Source: Streptomyces aurantiacus
GTDB taxonomy: Bacteria > Actinomycetota > Actinomycetes > Streptomycetales > Streptomycetaceae
NCBI RefSeq assembly: GCF_027107535.1
Contig: NZ_CP114283.1
Coordinates: 124,001 to 188,000 of the forward strand
Reading direction: 5' to 3'
DNA: 64,000 nt
Shown: piece by piece, positions 43,059-51,650 of the stretch
Layout: every line of letters begins with the position of its first letter
Numbering within the stretch: the stretch's first letter is position 1
Made by a program: the position numbers and the translations under genes
The notes under the pieces: model-generated
What the model saw: only the letters and a program-made list of their open reading frames with translations
What the model was told of the DNA's origin: nothing
The model's database searches: none

Positions 43059-43376
43059 TCACAGTCCCATGGGACTGGGGCTGCCGAGCAGCGCCGACGC
43101 GGTCTGGAGCGGCGTGGAGGCCTGCGGGACAGGCGCGATCGCCTGGTTGTTCCGGCAGGTGAAGCCCAGCCGGGCCATGGCCCGGGTGACCTCGCCGCTG
43201 GTGAAGTCGCGGCGGTCCTGCCGGGTGATGACCTCGCCGACCTGCTTGACGGGGTACTGGCGGCGGCCGATGAGCACCGACTCACCCGTGATGGTCTCGG
43301 GCTTGATGCCCTTCATCGAGTCCAGCACACCGCTCTTGGTGAGGTCGAACGGGAACCGGGCGATGACGCAGCGCAT
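43059..43376 (-). CDS. SCO5918-like protein
   Basis: 105 residues: MRCVIARFPFDLTKSGVLDS and ESVLIGRRQYPVKQVGEVIT, a pattern I recall as the SCO5918 family, typically next to a cold-shock DEAD-box helicase in Streptomyces. Function unknown; QAIAPVPQASTPLQTASALL is low complexity. Probably part of one operon with the CBS and helicase genes. Confidence 0.7.
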   Translation of the reverse strand: MRCVIARFPFDLTKSGVLDSMKGIKPETITGESVLIGRRQYPVKQVGEVITRQDRRDFTSGEVTRAMARLGFTCRNNQAIAPVPQASTPLQTASALLGSPSPMGL

Positions 43377-43435
43377 GATGCCTCACAGTGAAGGAAGAAG
43401 AGGGACCGGGCTGATCCCGGGGCGGGGCGGTGGAA

Positions 43436-43861
43436 TCAGTGTGACAGGGCGAGCGCGCCCGTGGCGGGACGGTGCTCGCCGACGGCGGCGGACAGGACGC
43501 CGGGCTGCCGGTACCTCGTCGGGTGCCCGGCTCCGGAGACCGCCGCGGCGGCGGGGAGGGTGGTCACGGGCAGTGCGAACGGCCCGTCGACGCGAAGGAT
43601 GTCACGCAGCCGGATCCGGTCCGTGTAGGCGGAACCGTCACGGACGGCGACGAGCCGGCTGCGGGTGATCGAGCCCGTCACCTGCTCGTCCCGGTCGCAC
43701 AGGAGCAGGAACCCGACCTGAGCACCGGCCATGACGGACAGGGCCACCTCGACGGTCATGTCGTCGCAGACCCGCGGTCCGGACAGATCCATGGCCTCGG
43801 CCGCGGCCGGAGCCGAGGGGAGGGAGTACGCGGGGCGCTGCCTGGTCCGAGCCAGTGTCAA
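43436..43861 (-). CDS. Single CBS-domain protein
   Basis: 141 residues from TTG 43861, chosen for GGAG seven bases upstream (GCAGGAGCACCC). A CBS-like unit: VCDDMTVEVALSVMAGAQVG, FLLLCDRDEQVTGSITRSRL, RIRLRDILRVDGPFALPVTT. Only one CBS unit is present, so it probably works as a dimer and binds an adenine nucleotide. Between the helicase and SCO5918-like genes in the same direction. Confidence 0.72.
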   Translation of the reverse strand: MTLARTRQRPAYSLPSAPAAAEAMDLSGPRVCDDMTVEVALSVMAGAQVGFLLLCDRDEQVTGSITRSRLVAVRDGSAYTDRIRLRDILRVDGPFALPVTTLPAAAAVSGAGHPTRYRQPGVLSAAVGEHRPATGALALSH

Positions 43862-43934
43862 AGGGTGCTCCTGCTGCGATGGGCGGTGTTCCGGACGGGA
43901 CGGGCCGGACGCGACGGGGTCGGCGCGACCGGGC

Positions 43935-45455
43935 CTAGGCGGCGGTGTCGACCGCGGAGGAGCGCTGCGCCGGGCGGCGGGCGCTGTCGCCCATGGGACG
44001 GCCCCGGCCACCGCGGCTGCGGCGGCCACGGGGCGAGGAGGACGTCGAGGAGCTGCTGCGCCGGGGGCGTTCCGCGGCCGGCGCGGTGATGACGACCGGG
44101 ATGCCCGAGGGCGTCTGGGCGCCGGTGATGCGGTTCAGCTCCGCTTCGCCCGAGCGCACCTGGGTGGTCTGCGGGGTGATGCCCGCGGCGACCATCAGCC
44201 GGCTCATCTCGCGGCGCTGGTTGGGGGTGACCAGGGTGACGACGCTGCCGGACTCGCCGGCGCGGGCCGTGCGGCCGCCCCTGTGCAGGTAGTCCTTGTG
44301 GTCGGTGGGCGGGTCGACGTTGACGACCAGGTCGAGGTTGTCGACGTGGATCCCGCGGGCCGCGACGTTGGTCGCCACCAGCACCGTCACGTGCCCCGTC
44401 TTGAACCGGGACAGGGTCCGCGTGCGCTGCGGCTGGGACTTGCCGCCGTGCAGGGCCGCGGCCCGGACACCGCTGCTCAGCAGGTGCTCGGTCAGGCGGT
44501 CCACCGCGTGCTTGGTGTCCAGGAACATGATCACCCGGCCTTCGCGGGCCGCGATCTCGGTGGTGGTCCGGTGCTTGTCGGCGCCGTGCACGTGGAGCAC
44601 GTGGTGCTCCATGGTGGTCACCGCGCCCGCGGACGGGTCGACGGAGTGGACCACGGGGTCGGTCAGGTAGCGGCGGACCAGCAGATCGACGTTGCGGTCC
44701 AGCGTGGCGGAGAACAGCATCCGCTGGCCCCCGGGACGCACCTGGTCCAGCAGCTCGGTGACCTGGGGCATGAAGCCCATGTCGGTCATCTGGTCGGCCT
44801 CGTCGAGCACGGTGATGTCGACCTCGCCCAGGCGGCAGTCGCCACGGTCGATGAGGTCCTTGAGGCGGCCCGGCGTCGCGACGACGACCTCGGCGCCGGC
44901 GCGCAGAGCGCCTGCCTGCCGGCCGATCGACATCCCGCCGACCACGGTGGTCAGCCGCAGCCGCACGGAGCGGGCGTACGGGGTGAGCGCGTCGGTGACC
45001 TGCTGGGCCAGCTCGCGGGTGGGGACGAGGACGAGGGCGAGCGGCTGGCGCGGCTCGGCGCGTCGGCCGGCCGTACGGGCGAGGAGCGCCAGGCCGAAGG
45101 CGAGGGTCTTGCCCGAACCGGTGCGGCCGCGGCCGAGTACGTCACGGCCGGCGAGGGAGTTCGGCAGCGTCGCCGCCTGGATCGGGAAGGGCACGGTCAC
45201 GCCCTCGTGGCCGAGCGCGGCGAGCAGCGGCTCCGGCATGCCGAGATCGGCGAACGCCTCGACGGCCGGCAGCGCCGGGGTGATGCTCTTCGGCGGCGCG
45301 AACTCACCCTGGGGGCCGCTCTGTCGACGGCTGTGGCCGCCTTCGGAACGGCGCGGGGCACCGGAGCGGTTGCCGCCCCAGCTGGAGCCCGAACTGGAGC
45401 CCGAACTTCCGGAGCGAGTGCGGGAGTAGCGGTCGTTCGTACGCATGCGGTTCAC
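43935..45455 (-). CDS. DEAD-box RNA helicase
   Basis: 506 residues from GTG 45455 (GGAAGG six bases upstream), starting MNRMRTNDRYSR. N-terminal Gly/Ser/Arg tail, then the helicase core: Q motif FPIQAATLPN, Walker A GRTGSGKTLAF, PTRELAQQ, TPGRL, DEAD box VLDEADQM, SAT, and motif VI HRGGRTARAG; the C-terminus is Arg/Ser/Gly-rich (RRSRGGRGRPMG) for RNA binding. Such proteins unwind structured mRNA in the cold. Its neighbours, an SCO5918-like gene and CspA, support that role. Confidence 0.95.
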   Translation of the reverse strand: MNRMRTNDRYSRTRSGSSGSSSGSSWGGNRSGAPRRSEGGHSRRQSGPQGEFAPPKSITPALPAVEAFADLGMPEPLLAALGHEGVTVPFPIQAATLPNSLAGRDVLGRGRTGSGKTLAFGLALLARTAGRRAEPRQPLALVLVPTRELAQQVTDALTPYARSVRLRLTTVVGGMSIGRQAGALRAGAEVVVATPGRLKDLIDRGDCRLGEVDITVLDEADQMTDMGFMPQVTELLDQVRPGGQRMLFSATLDRNVDLLVRRYLTDPVVHSVDPSAGAVTTMEHHVLHVHGADKHRTTTEIAAREGRVIMFLDTKHAVDRLTEHLLSSGVRAAALHGGKSQPQRTRTLSRFKTGHVTVLVATNVAARGIHVDNLDLVVNVDPPTDHKDYLHRGGRTARAGESGSVVTLVTPNQRREMSRLMVAAGITPQTTQVRSGEAELNRITGAQTPSGIPVVITAPAAERPRRSSSSTSSSPRGRRSRGGRGRPMGDSARRPAQRSSAVDTAA

Positions 45456-45780
45456 GGGGAACCTTCCTTGACATGGCACGTATCAAGGAATTCCCGCGAA
45501 AAACGAGCAGCGCAGAGAATTGCAAGAACGAGCCGAAGTAAATGAGAGCCGAATCGGATAGGGAATCCAAACGGCGGGGAGTGGTCGCGGGATGCTTCGC
45601 CGGGGCGCGTGGCGCGAATCCGGCGGCATTGCCGGTCATTCCGTACGGGAAGCTCCGGAGATCTTTCGGCCGGAGCGCGGACGGAGGATCCCGGCGAGCG
45701 GGTCGCGAATCCCCTGAAATGCAGCGAGCTGGGGCCCGCACCCCAAGGTGCGGGCCCCAGCTGCGAAGTGCGTGCCGACG
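45456..45780. other. Leader of the helicase gene and terminator of cspA
   Basis: 325 bp with relatively lower GC near 45480-45560. Its right end carries the 16-bp CspA terminator; no gene was seen. Confidence 0.55.
45727..45762 (-). terminator. CspA terminator
   Basis: A perfect 16-bp stem (45727-45742 with 45747-45762) and 4-nt loop, starting 18 bp past the CspA stop. Confidence 0.85.
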
Positions 45781-45984
45781 TCAGGCGGGAACGATGTTCT
45801 CGGCCGTCGGGCCCTTCTGACCCTGCGCGATGTCGAACGTGACCTTCTGGCCCTCGTTCAGCTCACGGAAGCCCTGGGCGGCGATGTTCGAGTAGTGGGC
45901 GAAGACGTCAGCGCCGCCACCGTCCTGCTCGATGAAGCCGAAGCCCTTTTCTGCGTTGAACCACTTCACGGTACCGGAAGCCAT
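45781..45984 (-). CDS. CspA-family cold-shock protein
   Basis: 67 residues: [20 protein letters not shown] carries the RNP1 KGFGFI motif and DVFAHYSNI the RNP2-like VFAHY. AAGGAGAATGAC before the ATG. It binds single-stranded nucleic acid and melts mRNA structure. A long leader lies upstream, with a hairpin CCCCACC/GGGTGGGG at about 46080-46107, resembling cold-shock leaders. Confidence 0.96.
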   Translation of the reverse strand: MASGTVKWFNAEKGFGFIEQDGGGADVFAHYSNIAAQGFRELNEGQKVTFDIAQGQKGPTAENIVPA

Positions 45985-46305
45985 GTCATTCTCCTTCGGG
46001 GCGGTGTCGGAGTTCACACTGCGTGTACTCCGTGTCGCCGTGATGATCACCCCGCCGGAAACAACCGGAGCCATAAAGGATCCCCACCCGAATGAACTGG
46101 TGGGGACACCTGCAAGATTTCGGGAACCACAACTGCAACTGAGATCGACAGTAGCACGGTGCGATCGGCCGTGCATGGCGCGGAAATCCGTTCCGCCTGT
46201 CGGGTAAGTAATATTCATCGCGCGTCGCGCTCAATTCTCACTTCGCGGGCACAGATATTGGCGCGCTCGGGATGCATGGTTCTGCCGATGGGACGCCGTG
46301 AGCGG
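45985..46305. other. Long 5' region of cspA
   Basis: About 320 bp with lower GC and no gene. The hairpin at 46080-46107 (GTCCCCACC...GGGTGGGGA on the minus strand) is the most notable structure. Confidence 0.55.
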
Positions 46306-46334
46306 AAGGGCCGCGTCCGGTGGACGCGGCCCTT
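46306..46334 (-). terminator. Terminator of the secretory lipase gene
   Basis: AAGGGCCGCGTCC pairs perfectly with GGACGCGGCCCTT around a 3-nt loop, starting 11 bp after the stop of the gene. Confidence 0.8.
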
Positions 46335-46344
46335 GTGAACCAGG

Positions 46345-47670
46345 TCAGGGCCGCAGGGGCATGGTCCGGCAGTTGGAGGCGGCCGGCTTGCCGGCCAGCC
46401 GGTCGGCCAGCCAGTCGACGGCGTCGCCCTGGTCGGTCAGCAGCGGGGCGAAGTGGTTGAGCAGCGCGCTGCCGACGTTCGGCAGGAGGACGGCCTTGTA
46501 CGTGACGTCGGCTCCCTTGCGGCACCAGTCGACGGCGAGGTCCCGGGACTGGCCGTGCGGGACGAGGTTGTCGCTGACGCCCGTCGCGAGCCGGACGGGA
46601 CCGGACGGCTTCAGCCTGCCGATGCGCTGGCTGTCCAGGAACGCCTGGAGCGCGGGGGTGGCGGCGACGATGTCGCTGATGGAACGGCCGTCGGTCGTCC
46701 ACTTGGTGCTCTTGGCGTTGCCGTAGCCGAAGAGCGCGTCACCGACGCACATGGTGGACAGGTCGGCGAGGGCCGCCTTTCCCGCCGTGTTCAGGTGCGC
46801 CTCGGCGATCGGCTTCAGGGCGGGGTCGGACTGGAGGAACCCGTTGAGCGACCAGCCCAGCGCGCCGGCCAGCTCGCTGCCGTCGATGGCCCTGGTGACG
46901 GAGGTCAGGTCGGCGGGCGGTGCGCCGGAGTAGGTGCCTGCCAGGGTGACGTCGGGGGCGTAGGAGGACTGGAGTTCGGCGGCCGCGGCGGTCGCTCCGC
47001 CGCCCTGGCTGTAGCCGAACAGGCCGACCGGGGAGCCGGCGGTGACCGAGGCCCCGTCGACCGAGCGGGCCGCGCGGACGGCGTCGAGGACCGCGTGTGC
47101 CTCGTCGACCCGGTTGACGTAGGTGTGCAGCCGGTCGGTCGCGCCCAGGCCGGCGTAGTCGGTGACGACCACGGCGGCGCCCTTCGCGAGGAGGCGGTAG
47201 ATCGCCAGGTCCTCGTAGCCGACGGACACCGTCTGCCCGTTGAACGTCAGCGGGTGTTCGAGGCCCATGGACGCGGCGCACTGGTCGCCCTGTCCCATGG
47301 TGCCGGGCGCGACCGCGACCAGGGGCCGTGGGCCGTCGCCCTTCCAGCGGGCCGTCGGTTCGATGTACGCCCCGGTGACGGCGACGGGCTTCCCGTTCGA
47401 GTCGGTGGACTTGTACATCAGCCGGGTGGCGCTGCCCGGCAGTGGTCCGTGGAGGGTGGGCAGGCTCAGGGCGAGAGGGAGGGGCTCGCTGCGGACGAGT
47501 GTGCCGTCGGCGGCGGGCAGGGCGGCGGGCGGGTTGTAGAACGCGGGGATCGTGACGCCTCGGGACACGACCTCGTCCGCCGCGGTGGCGGCGGTGGTCG
47601 TGAGGGCCTGGGTGCCGAGGCAGGCGGCGGCGGTGACTGCCGCGGCGAGAAGCCTTCTGCGTGCGGGCAT
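46345..47670 (-). CDS. Secretory lipase/esterase (LIP family)
   Basis: 441 residues. A signal peptide (PARRRLLAAAVTAAACLGTQ) ends about residue 30. Alpha/beta hydrolase with the nucleophile in VGLFGYSQGGGATAAAA (GYSQG), and catalytic Asp and His in GVSDNLVPHG and LNHFAPLL. Resembles the secretory lipase (PF03583) family, which hydrolyses fatty-acid esters. An inverted repeat AACTTAC/GTAAGTT about 110-130 bp upstream fits a TetR-type operator. Confidence 0.88.
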   Translation of the reverse strand: MPARRRLLAAAVTAAACLGTQALTTTAATAADEVVSRGVTIPAFYNPPAALPAADGTLVRSEPLPLALSLPTLHGPLPGSATRLMYKSTDSNGKPVAVTGAYIEPTARWKGDGPRPLVAVAPGTMGQGDQCAASMGLEHPLTFNGQTVSVGYEDLAIYRLLAKGAAVVVTDYAGLGATDRLHTYVNRVDEAHAVLDAVRAARSVDGASVTAGSPVGLFGYSQGGGATAAAAELQSSYAPDVTLAGTYSGAPPADLTSVTRAIDGSELAGALGWSLNGFLQSDPALKPIAEAHLNTAGKAALADLSTMCVGDALFGYGNAKSTKWTTDGRSISDIVAATPALQAFLDSQRIGRLKPSGPVRLATGVSDNLVPHGQSRDLAVDWCRKGADVTYKAVLLPNVGSALLNHFAPLLTDQGDAVDWLADRLAGKPAASNCRTMPLRP

Positions 47671-47779
47671 GGCGAACCTCCTGTGATGCGGCCGGCAGAG
47701 AGGTGCACAGGGGTGGCGGCACGGTGTCGCACTCGCGTCCCGCGGGTCCGGCCGTGCCGCCGGGAAGTAGTTCGCCTGG

Positions 47780-47803
47780 AACTTACCTGTGAGTAAGTTA
47801 CTC
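47780..47803. promoter_or_regulatory. Overlapping palindromes upstream of lipase gene
   Basis: AACTTAC-CTGTGA-GTAAGTT (7-bp arms) overlaps GAGTAA-G-TTACTC (6-bp arms). This is a typical TetR-family operator shape. Confidence 0.5.
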
Positions 47804-47949
47804 GTGGTAGCAGGCGGAAGGTTACGGTTCGGTAATTTGACTGGCTGTCTAATAGCGATGCCGGGCAGTCACCGCGGGCCCGTCGCCCATGGCGCCGGCG
47901 CAGTCCCCGGACGGGGCTCCGGGGCCTGCGTCAGGAGGACGTGTCCGGC

Positions 47950-48045
47950 TGCGCGTACTGCGCTCTCAGTAGCCGGATTGTCTGCAGGGGCACGACGACG
48001 GGCCGTGCCCGACCGGGAAGCCTGGGCGGGGACAGAGGCCGGCGG
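47950..48045 (+). promoter_or_regulatory. Duplicated regulatory element, copy A
   Basis: About 95 bp similar to copy B at 49200-49295. Its core CGTACTGCGCTCTCAGTAGC contains the inverted repeat TACT-N8-AGTA. It lies about 175 bp before the GDSL gene. Confidence 0.6.
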
Positions 48046-48220
48046 ACAGGCACCCGGGGTGGGTTCGGGCGCCGCACCGCCGGCCGTCGTCGGGCGTCCG
48101 GCGCGGAGCCGAGGGCGTCTCACGCGTGTCCGGGAGCGGCTCGCGTGCCGCCCGTACGGGCGGGAGCCGCTCGCACGCGTTTCCCCGTACGGGCCCCTGA
48201 GCCGGAAGGCGGACGCGCGG

Positions 48221-49159
48221 ATGGGGATGTACATACGGGTCGGACTGGCGGGGGTGGCGGCGTGCGGGGTGCTGGTCGCCGCGGTCACCGTCGGGCGGGG
48301 CGGTGACGGCGGAGCCTCGATGGCGGTGGAACTGCCGAAGGGGCCGTACGTGGCTCTGGGCGACTCCTACACCGCGGAGCCGGGGATACCGGACCGGGCC
48401 GGGCAGCCCCCGGGATGCGACCGGTCCGACCGCAACTACCCGGCGGTCGTCGCCGGTGAACTGGGCCTGCGGAAGGCCGACTTCCGTGACGTGAGCTGCG
48501 GCGGAGCCACCATCGGCGACCTCACCGCGCCCCAGTCGACCGACGACGGGGTCAACGCCGCCCAGCTGTCGGCGCTGTCGTCCCGGACCGGGCTGGTCAC
48601 CCTGGGCATCGGCGGCAACGACATCGGCTTCGCCTCGACCGTCACCTCCTGCGTGGTGGCGGGCGCCCGTCACCTCCTGGTGGACGGCGACGAACCCGGC
48701 GCGGACGACGCCCCCTGCCGGGCGACGTACGTCTCCGGCAGGGCCGACGAGGTCGAGACGAAGATCCGCGCGACGGGGACGCGGCTCTCCGGCGCCCTCG
48801 ACGAGATCGGGCGGCGCGCGCCGAAAGCCCGCGTGTACGTCGTCGGCTATCCGGCGATCCTGCCTGCCGATGGCACCGGCTGCGCCCGCCGGATGAGCCT
48901 CGCGAAGGGTGACGCGCACTTCCTCCACGAGAAGGAACAGCAGCTCAACGCCATGCTGCGGCAGCGGGCGGAGGCGGCAGGGGCGACCTACGTCGACACG
49001 TACACCCCCTCCGTCGGGCGCGACGCGTGCGCCGGGCCGGACACCCGCTGGGTGGAGCCGCTCGTACCGCAGGCTCCCGCCGCGTCCGTGCATCCCAACG
49101 AGCGCGGTGAGCGCGGCATGGCGCAGGCCGTACTGCGGGCGATCGGGACGAGGGGCTGA
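48221..49159 (+). CDS. GDSL/SGNH-type secreted esterase
   Basis: 312 residues. N-terminal membrane/signal segment (YIRVGLAGVAACGVLVAAVT) and an SGNH hydrolase: block I YVALGDSYTAEPGIPD (Ser), the Gly of VSCGGATIGDLT, the Asn of LGIGGNDIGFAST, and block V ASVHPNERGERGMAQ (Asp replaced; catalytic His in SVHPN). Cys residues suggest disulfides. Probably an extracellular lipase or esterase. ATG 48221 or 48227 are equally good starts. Confidence 0.88.
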   Translation: MGMYIRVGLAGVAACGVLVAAVTVGRGGDGGASMAVELPKGPYVALGDSYTAEPGIPDRAGQPPGCDRSDRNYPAVVAGELGLRKADFRDVSCGGATIGDLTAPQSTDDGVNAAQLSALSSRTGLVTLGIGGNDIGFASTVTSCVVAGARHLLVDGDEPGADDAPCRATYVSGRADEVETKIRATGTRLSGALDEIGRRAPKARVYVVGYPAILPADGTGCARRMSLAKGDAHFLHEKEQQLNAMLRQRAEAAGATYVDTYTPSVGRDACAGPDTRWVEPLVPQAPAASVHPNERGERGMAQAVLRAIGTRG

Positions 49160-49199
49160 CACGGGGGCGCGCCTGTCGTACCCGAGGCTGACCTGCCGG

Positions 49200-49295
49200 C
49201 CCGCTCGTACTGCGATCTGAGTAGCGGAGAGTGTCGGCAGGCGCACGACGACAGGACAGCACCCCACCGGACAGCCTGGACGGACATCCGGCACC
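49200..49295 (+). promoter_or_regulatory. Duplicated regulatory element, copy B
   Basis: Homologous to copy A over about 95 bp: CGTACTGCGATCTGAGTAGC again contains TACT-N8-AGTA. It ends next to the MMPL start, so it is likely the promoter/operator of that gene, perhaps bound by the response regulator encoded downstream. Confidence 0.65.
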
Positions 49296-49315
49296 AGATG
49301 TGGAGACCTCCTGTC

Positions 49316-51535
49316 GTGGCTACTTTCCTCTATCGCATGGGCCGTCTGGCCTTCCGGCGTCGCTGGTACGTCGTCCTGGTCTGGGCGGCCGTCCTGGCCG
49401 GCGTCGGCCTGGGCGCCCTCAAGGCCCCGGGAGCCTCCGACGAGGGGTTCTCCATGCCGGGCATCGAGTCGCAGAAGGCGTTCGACCTGCTGGAGCAGCG
49501 CTTTCCCGGACAGTCGGCCGACGGCGCGACCGCCCGGGTCGTCTTCGTCGCACCCGACGGCGAGAAGGTCACCGCGGCCGAGAACAGGCAGGCCGTCGAG
49601 AAGGCCGTCACCGAGCTGGCCGACGGCACGCAGGTGGCGACCGCCGTCGACCCCTTCAAGGCGAAGGCGGTCAGCAAGGACGGCACGACGGCGTACGCGA
49701 CCGTCACCTACAAGGTCACGGCCACCGAACTCACCGACGCCGGCAGGACCCACCTGGAGAAGACCCTCCACGAGGCGCGGGACTCCGGGCTGACCGTCGA
49801 GGCGGGCGGCAGCGCGATGGACGACGGTGGCGGAGCGGGCGGCATCGCCGAGGTGATCGGCATCGCGGTCGCCGCGGTCGTCCTGCTGATCACCTTCGGT
49901 TCCCTCGCTGCGGCCGGGCTGCCCCTGCTGACCGCCGTCATCGGCGTCGGGGTGAGCATGGCCACGATCCTGGCTCTGTCGGACGCGCTCGGCCTGTCCA
50001 CGACGACCGGCACGCTCGCGATGATGCTCGGCCTCGCGGTCGGCATCGACTACGCGCTCTTCGTGGTCTCCCGCTACCGCGAGGAACGCGCCCGGGGCCG
50101 TGCGCCGCAGGAGGCGGCCGGGCTCGCGGCCGGCACCGCCGGGTCCGCGGTCGTCTTCGCGGGACTCACCGTCGTCATCGCGCTGGCCGGACTCGCGGTG
50201 GTCGGCATCCCGATGCTCACCAAGATGGGGCTGGCCGCGGCGGGCGCGGTCGTCGTGGCCGTACTGATCGCGCTGACGCTCGTCCCGGCACTCCTCGGCT
50301 TCTGGCCGAACGCCGTGCTCACCCGGCGGGACCGCAAGAGCGGCCGGGTCGAGAAGAGCGCCGAGACCAACGGAGGCACCCGCTGGGCCCGGTTCGTACT
50401 GCGCCGCCCCGTGCCCGTACTGCTTCTCGGCGTGGTGGGCCTCGGTGCTCTCGCCGTGCCGATGACCGACCTGCAGCTGGGCATGCCCGGCGACGAGGCG
50501 AAGGCGACCTCCACCACCGAGCGCCGGGCCTACGACGCGCTCGCCGAGGGCTTCGGGCCGGGCTTCAACGGTCCGCTGACCGTGGTCGTGGACGCCAGGG
50601 GCGACTCCGACCCGAAGGGCGCCGCGGACGCGATCGCCAAGGAGATCGGCGCCACGAAGGGCGTCGTCTCCGTCTCCCCGGCCCGCTTCGACGAAGCCGG
50701 TGACACCGCCGTCTTCGCGGTCGTGCCCTCCACCGCGCCGACCGACGAGAAGACCAAGGACCTGGTGAAGACCATCCGGGGCGAACGCCCCGGGGTCGAG
50801 TCCGAGACCGGGGCGACCTTCGAGGTCACCGGCACCACCGCCCTGAACATCGACATCTCCGAGAAGGTCCAGGCCGCGCTGGTCCCGTACCTGGTCGTCG
50901 TGGTCGGCCTGGCGATCGTGCTCCTGCTGGTGGTCTTCCGGTCCCTGCTCGTCCCGCTCAAGGCGGCCCTCGGCTTCCTCCTGTCGGTGCTGGCCTCCCT
51001 CGGCGTGGTCGTCCTGGTCTTCCAGCAGGGCCACGGCGCCGAACTCCTGGGCGTCGAACAGACCGGTCCGATCATGAGCCTCATGCCGATCTTCCTGGTG
51101 GGCATCGTCTTCGGACTGGCCATGGACTACGAGGTCTTCCTCGTCTCCCGGATGCGCGAGGCGTACGTCCACGGCGAATCGCCCGACGAGGCGGTCACCA
51201 GCGGGTTCCGGCACAGCGCAAGGGTCGTCGTGGCCGCCGCACTGATCATGATCGCGGTCTTCGCCGGGTTCATCGGCGAGAGCGACTCCATGATCAAGAT
51301 GATCGGCTTCGGGCTGGCCTTCGCCGTCCTCCTCGACGCGTTCGTCGTACGGATGGCGATCGTGCCCGCCGTCCTCGCCCTGCTCGGCCACAAGGCCTGG
51401 TGGCTGCCGGGTTGGCTGGACAGGCTGCTGCCCCGCGTCGACGTGGAGGGCGAGGCGCTGAGCCGCCGCCCCGAGACGGTCCCGGCACCGTCCGGCCCGT
51501 CCGACCCGGCCGACCTGGAAGCGGTGCGCACCTGA
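49316..51535 (+). CDS. MMPL-family RND exporter
   Basis: 739 residues from GTG 49316 (GGAG ten bases upstream); ATG 49298 is the alternative. About 12 membrane helices in two halves, each with an MMPL signature: GIDYALFVVSRYREERARG and AMDYEVFLVSRMREAYVHG. Two large outer loops (about 45-180 and 395-530). MMPL proteins export lipids or hydrophobic metabolites by proton motive force. The histidine kinase and response regulator genes follow directly. Confidence 0.93.
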   Translation: MATFLYRMGRLAFRRRWYVVLVWAAVLAGVGLGALKAPGASDEGFSMPGIESQKAFDLLEQRFPGQSADGATARVVFVAPDGEKVTAAENRQAVEKAVTELADGTQVATAVDPFKAKAVSKDGTTAYATVTYKVTATELTDAGRTHLEKTLHEARDSGLTVEAGGSAMDDGGGAGGIAEVIGIAVAAVVLLITFGSLAAAGLPLLTAVIGVGVSMATILALSDALGLSTTTGTLAMMLGLAVGIDYALFVVSRYREERARGRAPQEAAGLAAGTAGSAVVFAGLTVVIALAGLAVVGIPMLTKMGLAAAGAVVVAVLIALTLVPALLGFWPNAVLTRRDRKSGRVEKSAETNGGTRWARFVLRRPVPVLLLGVVGLGALAVPMTDLQLGMPGDEAKATSTTERRAYDALAEGFGPGFNGPLTVVVDARGDSDPKGAADAIAKEIGATKGVVSVSPARFDEAGDTAVFAVVPSTAPTDEKTKDLVKTIRGERPGVESETGATFEVTGTTALNIDISEKVQAALVPYLVVVVGLAIVLLLVVFRSLLVPLKAALGFLLSVLASLGVVVLVFQQGHGAELLGVEQTGPIMSLMPIFLVGIVFGLAMDYEVFLVSRMREAYVHGESPDEAVTSGFRHSARVVVAAALIMIAVFAGFIGESDSMIKMIGFGLAFAVLLDAFVVRMAIVPAVLALLGHKAWWLPGWLDRLLPRVDVEGEALSRRPETVPAPSGPSDPADLEAVRT

Positions 51536-51650
51536 CCCGACCGCCCACCCCCGGCAAGGGCCGCCCGAGACCGATGACACGGGCGGCCCCTGTCGGCCGT
51601 TCGCGCCCGCGGGCGGCCAGGATGGACCCAGTCCACCGACCGGAGAACAG

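Larger units (their letters stand above)
47671..48220. other. Divergent 550-bp region with operator-like repeats
   Basis: Holds the inverted repeats at 47780-47803 (upstream of the lipase) and the 95-bp element at 47950-48045, which is also found before the MMPL gene. No supported gene. Confidence 0.6.

Noticed and set aside
49231..50703. Forward ORF overlapping the start of the MMPL gene
   Set aside because: Frame-shifted shadow, Arg/Gly-rich, no domain.
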